DNA of 64,000 nt from Chlamydiales bacterium (GTDB lineage: Bacteria; Chlamydiota; Chlamydiia; Chlamydiales; JACKPQ01), in NCBI GenBank assembly GCA_024233455.1, contig JACKPP010000001.1, positions 62,001-126,000 of the forward strand, in the 5' to 3' direction. The translations under genes and the position numbers were made by a program. Below the pieces are notes generated by a model, which ran no database searches, had not been told where the DNA came from, and saw only the letters and a program-made list of their open reading frames with translations. This document shows positions 51,673-61,466 of this stretch, in pieces; within the stretch, counting starts at the first letter, position 1, and every line of letters starts with the position of its first letter.

Positions 51673-51702
51673 AATAGAGAACCCGATTAAGGATTCTCTA
51701 TT
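51673..51702 (-). terminator. Intrinsic terminator after acpP
   Basis: On the minus strand AATAGAGAATCC pairs with GGGTTCTCTATT (12 bp with one wobble) around a 6-base loop and is followed by TTTTTAGTTT. It ends the fabH-fabD-fabG-acpP run. Confidence 0.8.
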
Positions 51703-51749
51703 TCATTATTCGCAAGAAGGAAAGCAGGGGACCCCGCTTTACTAACATA

Positions 51750-51989
51750 TTAAGCGTTAGCAGATTGCTTGTTTTCGATGTAAGAAATTACATCGCCAAT
51801 CGTTTTAAGCTTTTCGGCTTCTTCTTCCGAAATCTCAAAACCAAAGCGCTCTTCAAACGTCATTACCAGTTCGGTAATATCAAGCGAATCTGCGTTTAAA
51901 TCCACAAATGACTTATCTTCTGTCACATCAGAAGCATCAACGCCAAGCTGTTCTGTGACGATATCGATTACGTCTTGTTTAATTGCCAT
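51750..51989 (-). CDS. acpP: Acyl carrier protein
   Basis: 79 residues, acidic. Carries growing fatty acids on a phosphopantetheine arm attached at the Ser of NADSLDITELVM. Typical N-terminal IVTEQLGVDASDVTEDKSF and C-terminal EEAEKLKTIGDVISYIE. Lies 17 bases after fabG; activated by the AcpS encoded at 40567. Confidence 0.97.
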   Translation of the reverse strand: MAIKQDVIDIVTEQLGVDASDVTEDKSFVDLNADSLDITELVMTFEERFGFEISEEEAEKLKTIGDVISYIENKQSANA

Positions 51990-52006
51990 TTTTCATTCCT
52001 TGTTTG

Positions 52007-52747
52007 TTATGCCGTCATTCCACCATCAACTGGAAGGACGACGCCTGTTATATAATCTGACATAGGGCTAGCCAAAAAAAGTGCTGCACCTGCAATCGCT
52101 TCTGGCTGGCCAATCCCCATGGGGATTTTATCTGAAATTGCTGCCCTTTGCTGCTCGTTTAAGCTCTCTGTCATAGGCGTTTGGATATAGCCCGGCGCAA
52201 TGCAGTTAACATTGATGCCACGGCTACCCAACTCTTTGGCCAAAGATTTAGTAAAGCCTACCATACCAAGCTTGGAAGCTGCATAATTGCTCTGTCCGGC
52301 ATTTCCTGTCAAGCCAACAACAGAAGAGATATTGATAATTTTACCCGAGCGTTGTTTCATCATCGGGCGCACCGCTGCCTTGCAAAAATTAAAAACCGAT
52401 TTAAGGTTAGTTCCAAGAACCGCATCCCAATCTTCTTCACTCATACGCATCAGCAGTGTATCACGAGTAATCCCAGCGTTATTCACCAGTACATCTATAG
52501 CGCCAATATTGTCCAAAAACGCAGTCACCGAAGCCGTATCGGCCACATCCAAAATATGGTATCCAAATTGCTGCGCGTCCCCAACTTGGCAACTGATCAT
52601 TTCAGCCACACAAGCCTTGGCTCGCTCTTCATTTGTACCTACAATGATAACATCAGCACCTTGAGCAGCAAATTTCAGAGCAATCGCTTTGCCGATACCC
52701 GATGTGCCACCTGTAACTAGCGCTTTTTTTCCCTTAAGCAAGTGCAT
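52007..52747 (-). CDS. fabG: 3-oxoacyl-ACP reductase FabG
   Basis: 246 residues. NADPH-dependent reduction of 3-oxoacyl-ACP in type II fatty-acid synthesis. Rossmann motif TGGTSGIGKAIAL, VNNAGITRDTLLMRM, catalytic Ser in INISSVVG and YAASK (Tyr and Lys), and the end motif GVVLPVDGGMT are all intact. The ATG follows GGAGACTTGG and overlaps fabD by 14 bases. Confidence 0.97.
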   Translation of the reverse strand: MHLLKGKKALVTGGTSGIGKAIALKFAAQGADVIIVGTNEERAKACVAEMISCQVGDAQQFGYHILDVADTASVTAFLDNIGAIDVLVNNAGITRDTLLMRMSEEDWDAVLGTNLKSVFNFCKAAVRPMMKQRSGKIINISSVVGLTGNAGQSNYAASKLGMVGFTKSLAKELGSRGINVNCIAPGYIQTPMTESLNEQQRAAISDKIPMGIGQPEAIAGAALFLASPMSDYITGVVLPVDGGMTA

Positions 52748-53642
52748 CCAAGTCTCCTACTTTTTCAATACTGATTGTTGTTCCTTTAACCCCAATTTTA
52801 CGATTCATACCCGCCAATGTTTTGCCAGGGCCTATTTCGATATAGCGCTCTATTCCGTGATCTTCCATCGCATGAATCCCCTTTTCCCACTTGACTGGAT
52901 ACACGACCTGCTCATTGAGAAAATGGCGTACTTCATCGAGCGATGTCACATAATTGCCAGGGACATTCATGACAAGAGAAATACTACTCTCTTTAAACGG
53001 AGCGCTGTCAACTACCGGCTCGAGTTTTTCTTGCGCCGGTTTCATTAACTCGGAGTGGAATGCGCCTGAAACCTCAAGTTCCAAAAAGCGTTTGGCCCCT
53101 TTTTCCTTCATGATAGGCTCAGCTGCGGCGATTCCTTCTTTGGTACCGGCCAGCACAACTTGACGAGGACAATTGAGATTCGCCACCCAAACTCGGTGTT
53201 TTTTCTGTATTTGCAAAACCAATTGATCCACTAAAGCCTCGGGAAGTCCAAGCACCACCGCCATCGTTCCTGGATTTTGCAAACAGGCCTCTTGCATAAA
53301 CTGTCCACGCGCCTTTACCAGCTTTAATCCTTCTTCGAAGGACAATCTACCTGAAGCTACCACTGCCGAATACTCGCCCAGACTTAAGCCGGCACACGTA
53401 TCAGGCAGTACACCAATCAATTTTTCAATAGCCAGGCTCATTACATAAATGGCCAGTTGACTATTTTGGGTCTGGGTCAAATCTTCCATGGGACCGCTAA
53501 ACATCAATTTTGATAAATGGGTAGAAAGCAGATCATCAGCATGATCAAAAATCTCTTTGCATTCAGCGTAATTCTCGTAAAAATCCTTGCCCATTCCGCA
53601 ATACTGAGCACCTTGTCCTGGAAAAATCAGCGCCTGTTTCAA
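52734..53642 (-). CDS. fabD: Malonyl-CoA:ACP transacylase FabD
   Basis: 302 residues from a TTG at 53642, which overlaps the fabH stop (TTGA) and follows AAGGAGCTAGC; the longer frame into fabH was rejected. Loads malonyl groups onto ACP. Motifs: ALIFPGQGAQYCGMG, nucleophile GLSLGEYSA, QGQFMQEAC-like segment (RGQFMQEACL) and catalytic His in SGAFHSELM. Confidence 0.95.
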   Translation of the reverse strand: MKQALIFPGQGAQYCGMGKDFYENYAECKEIFDHADDLLSTHLSKLMFSGPMEDLTQTQNSQLAIYVMSLAIEKLIGVLPDTCAGLSLGEYSAVVASGRLSFEEGLKLVKARGQFMQEACLQNPGTMAVVLGLPEALVDQLVLQIQKKHRVWVANLNCPRQVVLAGTKEGIAAAEPIMKEKGAKRFLELEVSGAFHSELMKPAQEKLEPVVDSAPFKESSISLVMNVPGNYVTSLDEVRHFLNEQVVYPVKWEKGIHAMEDHGIERYIEIGPGKTLAGMNRKIGVKGTTISIEKVGDLDALA

Positions 53643-54628
53643 GCTAGCTCCTTTGTTAGCACCGCAGCACCCCAAGTTAAGCCTGCTCCAAATGCTGCTA
53701 AGAGCAGATGATCACCAACTTCTGGTGTTTTTTCGCATTCCAGCTCATCCAAAGCAATACCCACGGATGAAGCTGACGTATTACCGTATTTATGGATGGT
53801 CATAAAAACCCGCTCCATAGGGACACAAAAGCGCTTGGCAAGCGCTTCGATAATGCGAATATTGGCCTGGTGGGGCACCAGCCAACTCAAATTCGCCTTA
53901 TCCAATCCCGCTTTCAGAAGCGCCTCTTCTGAAGCTGCTTCCATACGGCGCACAGCGTGCTTAAACACCTCTTTGCCGTTCATGTGGATGAAATGCTCGC
54001 GATTTTTAACCGTTTCTTCCGATGCTGGGCGTCGCACACCACCAGCTGGCATGTGTAAAAGTTCAGCCTGGCAGCCATCAGAGCCAATTGTAATAGAATC
54101 GATCACATAGCCTGCCCCCTCACTTGCCACAACACAAGCTGCTGCGCCATCGCCAAAAAGGACACACGTATTGCGGTCTTCATAGTCGGTAATAGCCGAA
54201 AGTTTTTCAGCAGCGATCACAAGCACATGCTGATAGAGACCCGATTCGACAAACGCCTTGGCCTGGGCTAGGGCATAAAGGTAACCGGTGCAAGCAGCCA
54301 TCAAATCAACTGCCGGAATGTTTTCCAGTTCAAGACCACGCTGAATTAAACAGGCAGTACTCGGAAAAATATGATCAGATGAGAGCGTTGCCACCAAAAT
54401 ACAATCAATCTTACTCTTATCGATACCAGCTGCCGCCAACGCCTTTTTGGCAGCATTCAATCCCATATCGGAGGTGAATTCATCATCAGCTGCAATGCGC
54501 CGCTCTTTCATGCCTGTGCGCGAAAAAATCCACTCATCATTGGTATCAACAATTTTTTCTAAATCAGCATTAGTAAGCACTTTTTCAGGAACATACGAGC
54601 CTGTTCCGACGATCCGGGCTTTTTTCAC
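53639..54628 (-). CDS. fabH: 3-oxoacyl-ACP synthase III FabH
   Basis: 329 residues from the GTG at 54628, preceded by TAGGAGATCAA; upstream residues of the open frame are not family-like. Starts chain synthesis by condensing acetyl-CoA with malonyl-ACP. The active-site Cys is in MAACTGYLYAL, the His in VPHQANIRII and the Asn in KYGNTSASS. First gene of the fabHDG-acpP operon, the order found in chlamydiae. Confidence 0.96.
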   Translation of the reverse strand: MKKARIVGTGSYVPEKVLTNADLEKIVDTNDEWIFSRTGMKERRIAADDEFTSDMGLNAAKKALAAAGIDKSKIDCILVATLSSDHIFPSTACLIQRGLELENIPAVDLMAACTGYLYALAQAKAFVESGLYQHVLVIAAEKLSAITDYEDRNTCVLFGDGAAACVVASEGAGYVIDSITIGSDGCQAELLHMPAGGVRRPASEETVKNREHFIHMNGKEVFKHAVRRMEAASEEALLKAGLDKANLSWLVPHQANIRIIEALAKRFCVPMERVFMTIHKYGNTSASSVGIALDELECEKTPEVGDHLLLAAFGAGLTWGAAVLTKELA

Positions 54629-54654
54629 TTGATCTCCTACAATATAAAGATCAT

Positions 54655-54660
54655 AGTATA
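54655..54660 (-). promoter_or_regulatory. -10 element of the fabH operon
   Basis: TATACT on the minus strand lies 26 bases before the fabH GTG in a 67-bp gap shared with the divergent recR. No strong -35. A leader of about 20 bases including the AGGAGA site results. Confidence 0.5.
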
Positions 54661-54695
54661 GCACAAATGGATAAATAAGAAAAGTAAGGATTCCC

Positions 54696-55286
54696 TTGAA
54701 ATACCCCACCGACTTACAAACCCTGATCACCTACCTACGAAAACTCCCAGGAGTTGGAAACAAGACCGCTGAACGCTATGCCTTTGCCCTGCTTGATTGG
54801 AAAGAAAAAGATTTAATTGACATATCGTCATTGCTCGGCACGCTTAGAACCCGCGTCAAAGCCTGCGCTACTTGCGGTTGCCTGCAAGACCACAATCACT
54901 GCCCATTTTGCGTGGGCCGCGACACCAACGTGCTCTGCATTATCTCCTCTCCCAAAGATGCTTATGCAATTGAAGACACCCATGCCTATCGCGGCCTATA
55001 CCACGTCATCGAAACTTTGATCTCTCCCCTCGACGGTCGCACACCAGATCAACTCGATCTTCCCAAACTGAAAAACCGCATTCAAACGCACGGGATTAAA
55101 GAAGTTATTATAGCTTTAGATTCTACCCTTGAAGGTGACGCCACCGCCCTTTTTCTCAAAAATGACTTTGACAATCAAGGACTCAATGTCACACGCCTGG
55201 CCTTTGGAATGCCCATGGGTAGCACGCTCGACTACATCGATGAGGGAACCCTTTCCTTGGCCATCACCGGCCGTCGCACTTTTTAA
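54696..55286 (+). CDS. recR: Recombination mediator RecR
   Basis: 196 residues from a TTG at 54696 with GTAAGGATTCCC in front. Works with RecO to load RecA at gaps. The helix-hairpin-helix LRKLPGVGNKTAERYAF, zinc motif CATCGC..HCPFC and Toprim segment LCIISSPKDAYAIEDTHAY, then LDSTLEGDATALFL, are all present. Divergent from fabH; recR-fabH adjacency is chlamydial. Confidence 0.95.
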   Translation: MKYPTDLQTLITYLRKLPGVGNKTAERYAFALLDWKEKDLIDISSLLGTLRTRVKACATCGCLQDHNHCPFCVGRDTNVLCIISSPKDAYAIEDTHAYRGLYHVIETLISPLDGRTPDQLDLPKLKNRIQTHGIKEVIIALDSTLEGDATALFLKNDFDNQGLNVTRLAFGMPMGSTLDYIDEGTLSLAITGRRTF

Positions 55287-55320
55287 AACGCAACCACAGC
55301 TAAAGCGTTGCCAGCTGCTC

Positions 55321-55821
55321 TTAAGGGCTAAAGACCTTTTGCATTATGTTATTTATCTCCATGACGCTTGTATCTACTTTGCTTAGTAAGGTTAGTGCCT
55401 CCTCAACATTTCTTGCTTTCTCCATAGGAGAAAAAGTATGGAAAAGCGGCCGATCTTCAAAAGCGTTCTCATCACCTACGGCATCTTCCACAAATTTGAG
55501 AGCACCAAACCCATTTTCATCAATCGTAAAGGGGGGATGAGAATTGAAATAATAGCCTTTTTCTCCGCATTCATCAGAATATCTCAAGCCAACATCCACT
55601 ATGCTATGATAGGTCTTTAAGTCCCTCGCTTGAACATCTATCCGAACCGTTTGATCCGAAGAATGCACCGAAATTGAAATCTGGCGTATGGATTGGCAGG
55701 CAGTAGCCTGAATAAAAGTATACGTAATATCACTGACAGACGCTCCAGGGCCCGTAATATTTCCTTCCGAACTCACGTACCAACCGTACGCCTGTGATGG
55801 TACTCCACACGTCATTGCCAC
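55321..55821 (-). CDS. Hypothetical protein, 166 residues
   Basis: GTG start at 55821 with AAAAGGTGATAA in front. Beta-rich first 100 residues (YGWYVSSEGNITGPG, ITYTFIQATACQSI, RIDVQARDLKTYHSIVDVG) and an acidic, helical tail. No signal peptide and no family I recognise. It converges on recR (34 bases) and diverges from bamA. Confidence 0.6.
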   Translation of the reverse strand: MAMTCGVPSQAYGWYVSSEGNITGPGASVSDITYTFIQATACQSIRQISISVHSSDQTVRIDVQARDLKTYHSIVDVGLRYSDECGEKGYYFNSHPPFTIDENGFGALKFVEDAVGDENAFEDRPLFHTFSPMEKARNVEEALTLLSKVDTSVMEINNIMQKVFSP

Positions 55822-56004
55822 TTATCACCTTTTAAATTGCTTTTGTAAAGCCGTATGGTAGGATCTGCTCCTAATTTTTTTCCAGTGAAAAATTTAACCT
55901 TTTTGACAAAATTAAAACCACCATCAAGACACTAGAGCTTGCGTGAATTTAACTTGATCGAATATGATGGGCAGCTCAAGTTATTGGCAAAGGAATCGTT
56001 TTTC

Positions 56005-58503
56005 ATGAACAAATTGGTTTATCGCGTAGCTGCAGCACTTTGCATGGGAGCCATGTTGGACGCTCCTATTCTGCTGGCATATTCCGCAGTTGTCGAGACG
56101 TTCGAAAATAAAACTGTGGCCAAAATCACATTGATCATGGAAAGCGAAAATTGCCCCTTCGATCCACAGAGCTTAAAATCTAGGATGAGCACCAAGCAGG
56201 GTGACCCATTCCATCAACTGACCTTTGATACCGATCTAAAGATGCTAGCTGAAGAGTACGATCGGATAGAACCCTCTCTAGAGGTCATCAATGGACAAGT
56301 CTACATCACTGTGCGTCTTTGGCAAAAACCTATTATTAAACGGATCGAATGGCAAGGCAATAAAAAACTAAAAACTTCAACCCTGACCAAAGAATTAGGC
56401 GTATCTCCCGGTGAAGTATTCGATCGAGACACTTTTAACAAAGGCTTCATGAAAATCAAAGAGCTATACGTTAAAAAAGGCTACTTTGAAGTGCAAGGAT
56501 CTTACCGCATCGTACCTCAGGAAAACTCCAACGATATCGTCATTGAAATCAACATTCGTGAAGGTAGATCTGGCCGCATAGCTAAAATGGAATTCGAGGG
56601 TTTTACTTCAGGTGAAGAAAAAGAAATCATGCGCAAAATGGTTTCGAAAAAATACAATTTTCTAATCAGCTGGGTAACAGGCTCTGGAATTTATCGCGAT
56701 GATATGATGGAACATGACAAACTCATCATTGTCAACTACCTCCAGAATAAAGGCTATGCCGATGCCAAAGTCAGCATCACGCAAAAAGAAGATCCCATTG
56801 ACCCGGCCAAACTCATCATTGTGATTACCGCCGATCGTGGCGATGAATTTCATTTTGGTGAAATCACGTTCTGCGGCAATAAGCTTTATACCGATAGCCA
56901 AATTCAAGACATTTTTACGATCCACGATGGGGATCCCTATTCACCCGATGCTCTCCGTGATACCGTCCAAAACATTAAAGACCTGTACGGGCAGCGCGGT
57001 TATATCGATACCAGCGTCTCTTATCAACTCTACTTAATGCCCGATGAACCGGTATACAATGTCCAGTTTGACATCGATGAGGGTGAGCAATACCGCGTTG
57101 GTTTAGTGCGCGTTCTTGGTAATGTTAGTACCGAAACACGGGTCATTCTGCACCAAACCAACCTCGTCCCTGGAGAAGTCTTTGACTCGAATAAACTCAA
57201 AGCGACCGAATACCGACTTCTTGGAACCGGCTACTTCAAAACTGTTAACGTCTATCCTGTCAAATCTCAATACGACTCAGATTTAGGGCCAAACTTTCGC
57301 GACGTCATTATCGAAGTAGAAGAGACGACAACTGGTAACGTTAGCCTTTTCTTCGGAGCCAGCTCTGTCGACGATATTTTTGGTGGTCTAGATATCAGCG
57401 AAAATAACTTTAATCACAAAGGGCTAACCCGTTTTTGGAAAGATGGATTTTCAGCGCTGCGTGGTGGTGGTGAACTTGCTTCGGCCAAAGTCCAAATCGG
57501 TAAAAAAACCCGATCGTACACTATCAACTGGATGGAGCCCCACTTTAAAGACACCAATTGGCGCGTTGGCTTTGATGTGAACTACACTCATAGTACGGTC
57601 ATTTCTGATAACTTCGACATCGATACTGGCGGCGGTACAATTTTTGCATCCTACCCCTTAAGTGGCTATTGGACTGCTACGCTTAAATGGCGTATACGCA
57701 ATTCGGTCATCGACATTAGTACTGATCCTCCTAAAATTCCCAAAGCCAAAACCAATGCAGCTGGTCAGATCACCAATGAAAAAGAAATAAAACAGGCCAT
57801 GCAAAACCAGACTGCTTGGAAAAAAGCGCAAACCCAACAAGAGCGCAATAGCGGCCTGGTCATGGGTGTTGGCGGAACATTTGGATTTGATTCAACAGAT
57901 AGACCCTACAAGCCTCGCATGGGGGCCCGATCCTTCATTGAAGGAGAAATCTGCGGTGTTCGTCGCCACTCCTCTGATGACCGCTGCTTCCCCTTCATGA
58001 AAGCAGCTTACCTCAACACCTACTATCACCCCATTGGCAAGCGGGGAATTTTCAAGGCTAGGGGCGATGTCCGAGTCCTAGATACATTTGGTTTGGGAAA
58101 ACCAGAACTCTTGCCTTTCCCCGAGCGTTATGTTATGGGTGGTGAAAACTCGGTGCGTGGTTATGAACAATTCTCGATTGGACCTCTGTTTCCTGGAGAA
58201 CAAAACAACACAAATGACAACGATATCGATCCGCTCGGCGGAGCAACGTCCATGCTACTTTCTGTCGAATACCTACATGAAATCATCCCCCCATTCCTGG
58301 ATGTTTTCGTCTTCATCGACGGTGGTAGTGCCGATATCAAACCTTGGCACTTTAATACCCTACGCACAAGTGCCGGAGCTGGTGTGCGGATTGACATTGG
58401 CAATCGCGTTCCCTTTATCTTCGGGTACGGTTACCCACTCAACCCAAGAAACCGCAAAGTTCAAGAAAAATCGTTCTTTTTCTCGATGGGCGGACAATTT
58501 TAA
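56005..58503 (+). CDS. bamA: Outer-membrane assembly protein BamA (Omp85)
   Basis: 832 residues from the ATG at 56005, with AAAGGAATCG in front and a signal peptide (KLVYRVAAALCMGAML..LLAYS); the open frame upstream is not signal-like. POTRA domains fill the first 420 residues or so (IKRIEWQGNKKLKTSTLTKE, FHFGEITFCGNKLYTDSQI, YRVGLVRVLGNV). The C-terminal barrel contains the lid-loop type motif VMGGENSVRGYEQFSIGP (family V-RGY) and ends in FFFSMGGQF, a terminal Phe. Inserts outer-membrane proteins. Fifteen bases before ompH. Confidence 0.95.
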   Translation: MNKLVYRVAAALCMGAMLDAPILLAYSAVVETFENKTVAKITLIMESENCPFDPQSLKSRMSTKQGDPFHQLTFDTDLKMLAEEYDRIEPSLEVINGQVYITVRLWQKPIIKRIEWQGNKKLKTSTLTKELGVSPGEVFDRDTFNKGFMKIKELYVKKGYFEVQGSYRIVPQENSNDIVIEINIREGRSGRIAKMEFEGFTSGEEKEIMRKMVSKKYNFLISWVTGSGIYRDDMMEHDKLIIVNYLQNKGYADAKVSITQKEDPIDPAKLIIVITADRGDEFHFGEITFCGNKLYTDSQIQDIFTIHDGDPYSPDALRDTVQNIKDLYGQRGYIDTSVSYQLYLMPDEPVYNVQFDIDEGEQYRVGLVRVLGNVSTETRVILHQTNLVPGEVFDSNKLKATEYRLLGTGYFKTVNVYPVKSQYDSDLGPNFRDVIIEVEETTTGNVSLFFGASSVDDIFGGLDISENNFNHKGLTRFWKDGFSALRGGGELASAKVQIGKKTRSYTINWMEPHFKDTNWRVGFDVNYTHSTVISDNFDIDTGGGTIFASYPLSGYWTATLKWRIRNSVIDISTDPPKIPKAKTNAAGQITNEKEIKQAMQNQTAWKKAQTQQERNSGLVMGVGGTFGFDSTDRPYKPRMGARSFIEGEICGVRRHSSDDRCFPFMKAAYLNTYYHPIGKRGIFKARGDVRVLDTFGLGKPELLPFPERYVMGGENSVRGYEQFSIGPLFPGEQNNTNDNDIDPLGGATSMLLSVEYLHEIIPPFLDVFVFIDGGSADIKPWHFNTLRTSAGAGVRIDIGNRVPFIFGYGYPLNPRNRKVQEKSFFFSMGGQF

Positions 58504-58518
58504 CAACGGAGTCATGAC

Positions 58519-59058
58519 ATGAAGAAAACAATTGCAGTTTTAGCATTAGCACTTAGCTCTACAGGGCTACTAAAAGCAACTGAGACCGATGCCAAAAAAA
58601 TTGGTGTTGCCAATTTTGCTAGTTGTGTTGCTGATTCCAAATACGGAAAAAAGGAGCAGGAAGCTCTAGAAAATCTTAAAAATCAAATGCAATCACTGGT
58701 GCAAGATACTGAAAAAAACTTGCGCGAGATTGCTAACAAGTTGCAAGACCCAGAACATTTAGATGGTCTATCTCCGGAAGCAGAGCAAGAGCTACGCGTT
58801 AAATTCCAAAGCTTGCAAGAAGAGATGGCTAAGTACCAAAACCAGTACTACCAAGTGTTGAACCAAGCCAATATGAAAATGGTCCAAAACATGGGTGGTC
58901 GCATTGCTGCTGCAGCTGAAAAAGTTGCTAAAGACCACGGTTTTTCATTTGTGATTAATAAAGATGCTTGTTTCTACTTCGACCAAGATGTCACAAGCCT
59001 TGTTTTAACAGAACTCGACCACAATTACGACATCGAAAATCAGGAATCTCGTGGATAA
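58519..59058 (+). CDS. ompH: Periplasmic chaperone OmpH/Skp
   Basis: 179 residues with a signal peptide (KKTIAVLALALSSTGLLKA). KIGVANFASCVADSKYGKKE is the strand before two long charged helices (QSLVQDTEKNLREIANKL.., MAKYQNQYYQVLNQANMKM), then a closing VAKDHGFSFVINKDAC. Delivers unfolded outer-membrane proteins to BamA. Overlaps lpxD by eight bases. Confidence 0.93.
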   Translation: MKKTIAVLALALSSTGLLKATETDAKKIGVANFASCVADSKYGKKEQEALENLKNQMQSLVQDTEKNLREIANKLQDPEHLDGLSPEAEQELRVKFQSLQEEMAKYQNQYYQVLNQANMKMVQNMGGRIAAAAEKVAKDHGFSFVINKDACFYFDQDVTSLVLTELDHNYDIENQESRG

Positions 59059-60091
59059 AGGCGTTACGTTATATGAGCTTGCGCAGCTGACAAATAGCAT
59101 CCTTGTTGGGGATCCAGCATTTTCCATTCAAGGAGTTGACACCTTAGAATCTGCGAGCACATCTGATGCCTCGTTTCTTTCTAACCCCCGTTATTTCGAG
59201 GCGATGAAAGCCTCAAAAGCGGGGGTGATTTGTATCGATGCAAACACCGAACAAATGCCTGGGAAAAATTATCTAGTTTCGGATAACCCCTCGCGTGCTT
59301 TCCAAAAAATTGCAGAACTTTTGCTAGAATCTGTGCAGACCGGTTTTACCGATATCCACCCCACAGCTGTCATCCATCCCACTGCAAAGCTTGGCGATAA
59401 TGTCACAATTGGCCCTTACGTTGTCATTGATAAAGGCGTTAACATCGGAGCTCACACTCACATTTACGCCCATGTATCCATCGGCCCTGCTACCAATATC
59501 GGGGCCAACTGCACGATCTATCCCCATGTCACCATTCGTGAGCGCTCTCAAATCGGCAATCGCGTCACCATTCAACCCGGAGCAGTTATTGGATCATGCG
59601 GCTATGGTTATACCATGGATGCTAAAGGGCACCACAACAAACTAGAGCAAATCGGCAATGTCATCATTGAAGATGACGTGGAAATCGGCGCTAATACCAC
59701 CATCGATAGAGCCAGATTTAAATCCACGCGTATTGGCCGTGGCACCAAACTCGATAACCTGGTTCAAATTGGTCATAACGTCTCTCTTGGAGAGGATAAC
59801 CTCATTATTTCACAATCTGGAATTGCAGGTTCTGCCAAAACCGGGAGGCATGTTTTTATGGGTGGCCAAGGTGGCATCGTCGGCCATGTTGATATTACCG
59901 ATAACGTCCAAATCGCAACGCGTGGCGGCGTCAGCAAAGACATCAAAACAAGTGGCATTTATGGCGGTGGCCCGGTCATGCCTATGAAAGAATTCAATAC
60001 CATGCAAGTCCACATTCGCAAACTTTCCTCTTACGCAAAACGGCTTAAAGAACTTGAAATCCAGTTGGCCTCACTTATTTCAAAAAAATAG
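59051..60091 (+). CDS. lpxD: UDP-3-O-acylglucosamine N-acyltransferase LpxD
   Basis: 346 residues, GTG start. Third step of lipid A synthesis. N-terminal uridine-binding part (LYELAQLTNSILVGDPAF, SFLSNPRYFEAM) and a left-handed helix of hexapeptide repeats (AKLGDNVTIGPYVVI, IGANCTIYPHVTI), with the catalytic His in LVQIGHNVSLG. C-terminal helices end in LEIQLASLISKK. The bamA-ompH-lpxD order is standard. Confidence 0.96.
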   Translation: MDKGVTLYELAQLTNSILVGDPAFSIQGVDTLESASTSDASFLSNPRYFEAMKASKAGVICIDANTEQMPGKNYLVSDNPSRAFQKIAELLLESVQTGFTDIHPTAVIHPTAKLGDNVTIGPYVVIDKGVNIGAHTHIYAHVSIGPATNIGANCTIYPHVTIRERSQIGNRVTIQPGAVIGSCGYGYTMDAKGHHNKLEQIGNVIIEDDVEIGANTTIDRARFKSTRIGRGTKLDNLVQIGHNVSLGEDNLIISQSGIAGSAKTGRHVFMGGQGGIVGHVDITDNVQIATRGGVSKDIKTSGIYGGGPVMPMKEFNTMQVHIRKLSSYAKRLKELEIQLASLISKK

Positions 60092-60156
60092 TATAGTAAA
60101 AAGTCTGGTAGCTGATTTGGCTTGTATCTTTAGCCTTTTAGAGTTAAACTAGTTCT

Positions 60157-61077
60157 ATGATTACAACGTATTTTAAATCAGATGCCGACGAGGCTTTCGA
60201 AGCTATTGCCGAGGCCAGACCAGGCTGCTGGATGCATGTCGACGAAGCTACATCCAATGATGTGACTCAGATAGCCAAACTCATTGACGTTGAGTATACT
60301 GACTTGCACGATTGCCTTGACCGCTATGAAATTCCCCGTATTGAGCGCCTCGATGAGCACATCCTTATCTTTACGCGTCATCCAACCGTCCATGAAGCAG
60401 GGCTATTTACCACAACACTGACCATCATTTTGACAAAAGATTATTTCATTACTGTCTGTCCCCAAAAAAGTTTTTTGATAGAAAATTTTATCAACCAAAA
60501 ACCTAAAATCGCCACCAATCAACCCAGTAAACTCCTCATCTACATCCTCCTCAAAATCACCCAAGAATACACCATCAAAATTAAAAAAATTAGAGCTGGC
60601 GTCATCCGCAAAGAAAAAGAGATGGCTCAGGTTGAAAGTAAAGACATCACTTCTCTAACTGTCCATGAAGAAAATCTGAATCAATACCTCTCCTCCCTCG
60701 TTCCTCTGCGCAATGTCCTAGAAGCCATCACCTCTGGTCGCTACACTTTTCTGTATGAAAAAGACCAGGATTTACTTGAAGACTTACTCAATGCATCTCT
60801 TCAGTCGGAAGAAATTTGCTCGGTGAATTTGCGCTCGATCAGATCACTTCGCGACTCCTACCAAATTATTTTCACCAATCAGCTAAATAAAACCATCAAG
60901 CTATTAACCGCGCTCACTATCATACTAAGCCTGCCTACCATGATAGCTAGCCTCTATGGTATGAATGTGGCTCTTCCGTTTGCCAACAGTGCCGTGGCTT
61001 TTGCCGGTATCATGGCGTTTACTGCAGCCATTTCCATCTTTGCCGTCTGGATATTTCATCGTAAAAAGTGGCTATGA
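60157..61077 (+). CDS. CorA-family magnesium/divalent metal transporter
   Basis: 306 residues. A soluble N-terminal domain, a long helix (GVIRKEKEMAQVESKDITS region) and two C-terminal membrane helices: LLTALTIILSLPTMIASL with the signature YGMN directly after, then VAFAGIMAFTAAISIFAVWIF. YGMN is the selectivity motif of the family. The tail FHRKKWL is basic, as usual. Stop overlaps the next start as ATGA. Confidence 0.92.
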   Translation: MITTYFKSDADEAFEAIAEARPGCWMHVDEATSNDVTQIAKLIDVEYTDLHDCLDRYEIPRIERLDEHILIFTRHPTVHEAGLFTTTLTIILTKDYFITVCPQKSFLIENFINQKPKIATNQPSKLLIYILLKITQEYTIKIKKIRAGVIRKEKEMAQVESKDITSLTVHEENLNQYLSSLVPLRNVLEAITSGRYTFLYEKDQDLLEDLLNASLQSEEICSVNLRSIRSLRDSYQIIFTNQLNKTIKLLTALTIILSLPTMIASLYGMNVALPFANSAVAFAGIMAFTAAISIFAVWIFHRKKWL

Positions 61078-61466
61078 CCTTCCTTATCCCCAAACTTTTC
61101 AGAGATATTGCCACAGCTCCATTTAGCAATACCCCCAAAGAAAATAGCATCGAAGTGATAATAACAGTCGCTTTTGGCGCTCTTTTAGCAGCCGGCCTCT
61201 ACTCCCTAAGAAGCATTCCGCTAGCTAGTATCCCTATTTGCATTGCAGCCTACTATCTAGATTCCCCTGGAGCCAATTGCGGCATTGCAATAGCAAGCTC
61301 TATCAGCGCTGTTAAATTAGGCTGGGTCACCTACCGCTGCATCAGCTTAAAAAGACCCGAAGCTTTTCTATTTGGCTCTTTCCTTGTTATATCTGTGGGC
61401 TGTGCCTGGTACAACTTTAACCGAGCCGGCACAAAAAAATCTGGGTACTTACGCTATAATGGTTAA
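61074..61466 (+). CDS. Small multi-pass membrane protein, unknown
   Basis: 130 residues from the ATG overlapping the CorA stop. Three to four hydrophobic segments: VIITVAFGALLAAGLYSL, ASIPICIAAYYL, CGIAIASSISAVKLGW and FLFGSFLVISVGCAWY. No recognised family. Coupled to the transporter gene, so a shared role at the membrane is possible. Confidence 0.6.
   Translation: MTFLIPKLFRDIATAPFSNTPKENSIEVIITVAFGALLAAGLYSLRSIPLASIPICIAAYYLDSPGANCGIAIASSISAVKLGWVTYRCISLKRPEAFLFGSFLVISVGCAWYNFNRAGTKKSGYLRYNG

Noticed and set aside
52181..52720. 179-residue plus-strand ORF antisense to fabG
   Set aside because: Lies entirely within the intact fabG on the other strand; no ribosome site or recognisable motif.
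55903..55931. TTGACA upstream of bamA as a promoter
   Set aside because: A perfect -35 hexamer, but no -10-like hexamer at 16-18 bases, so it was not called.
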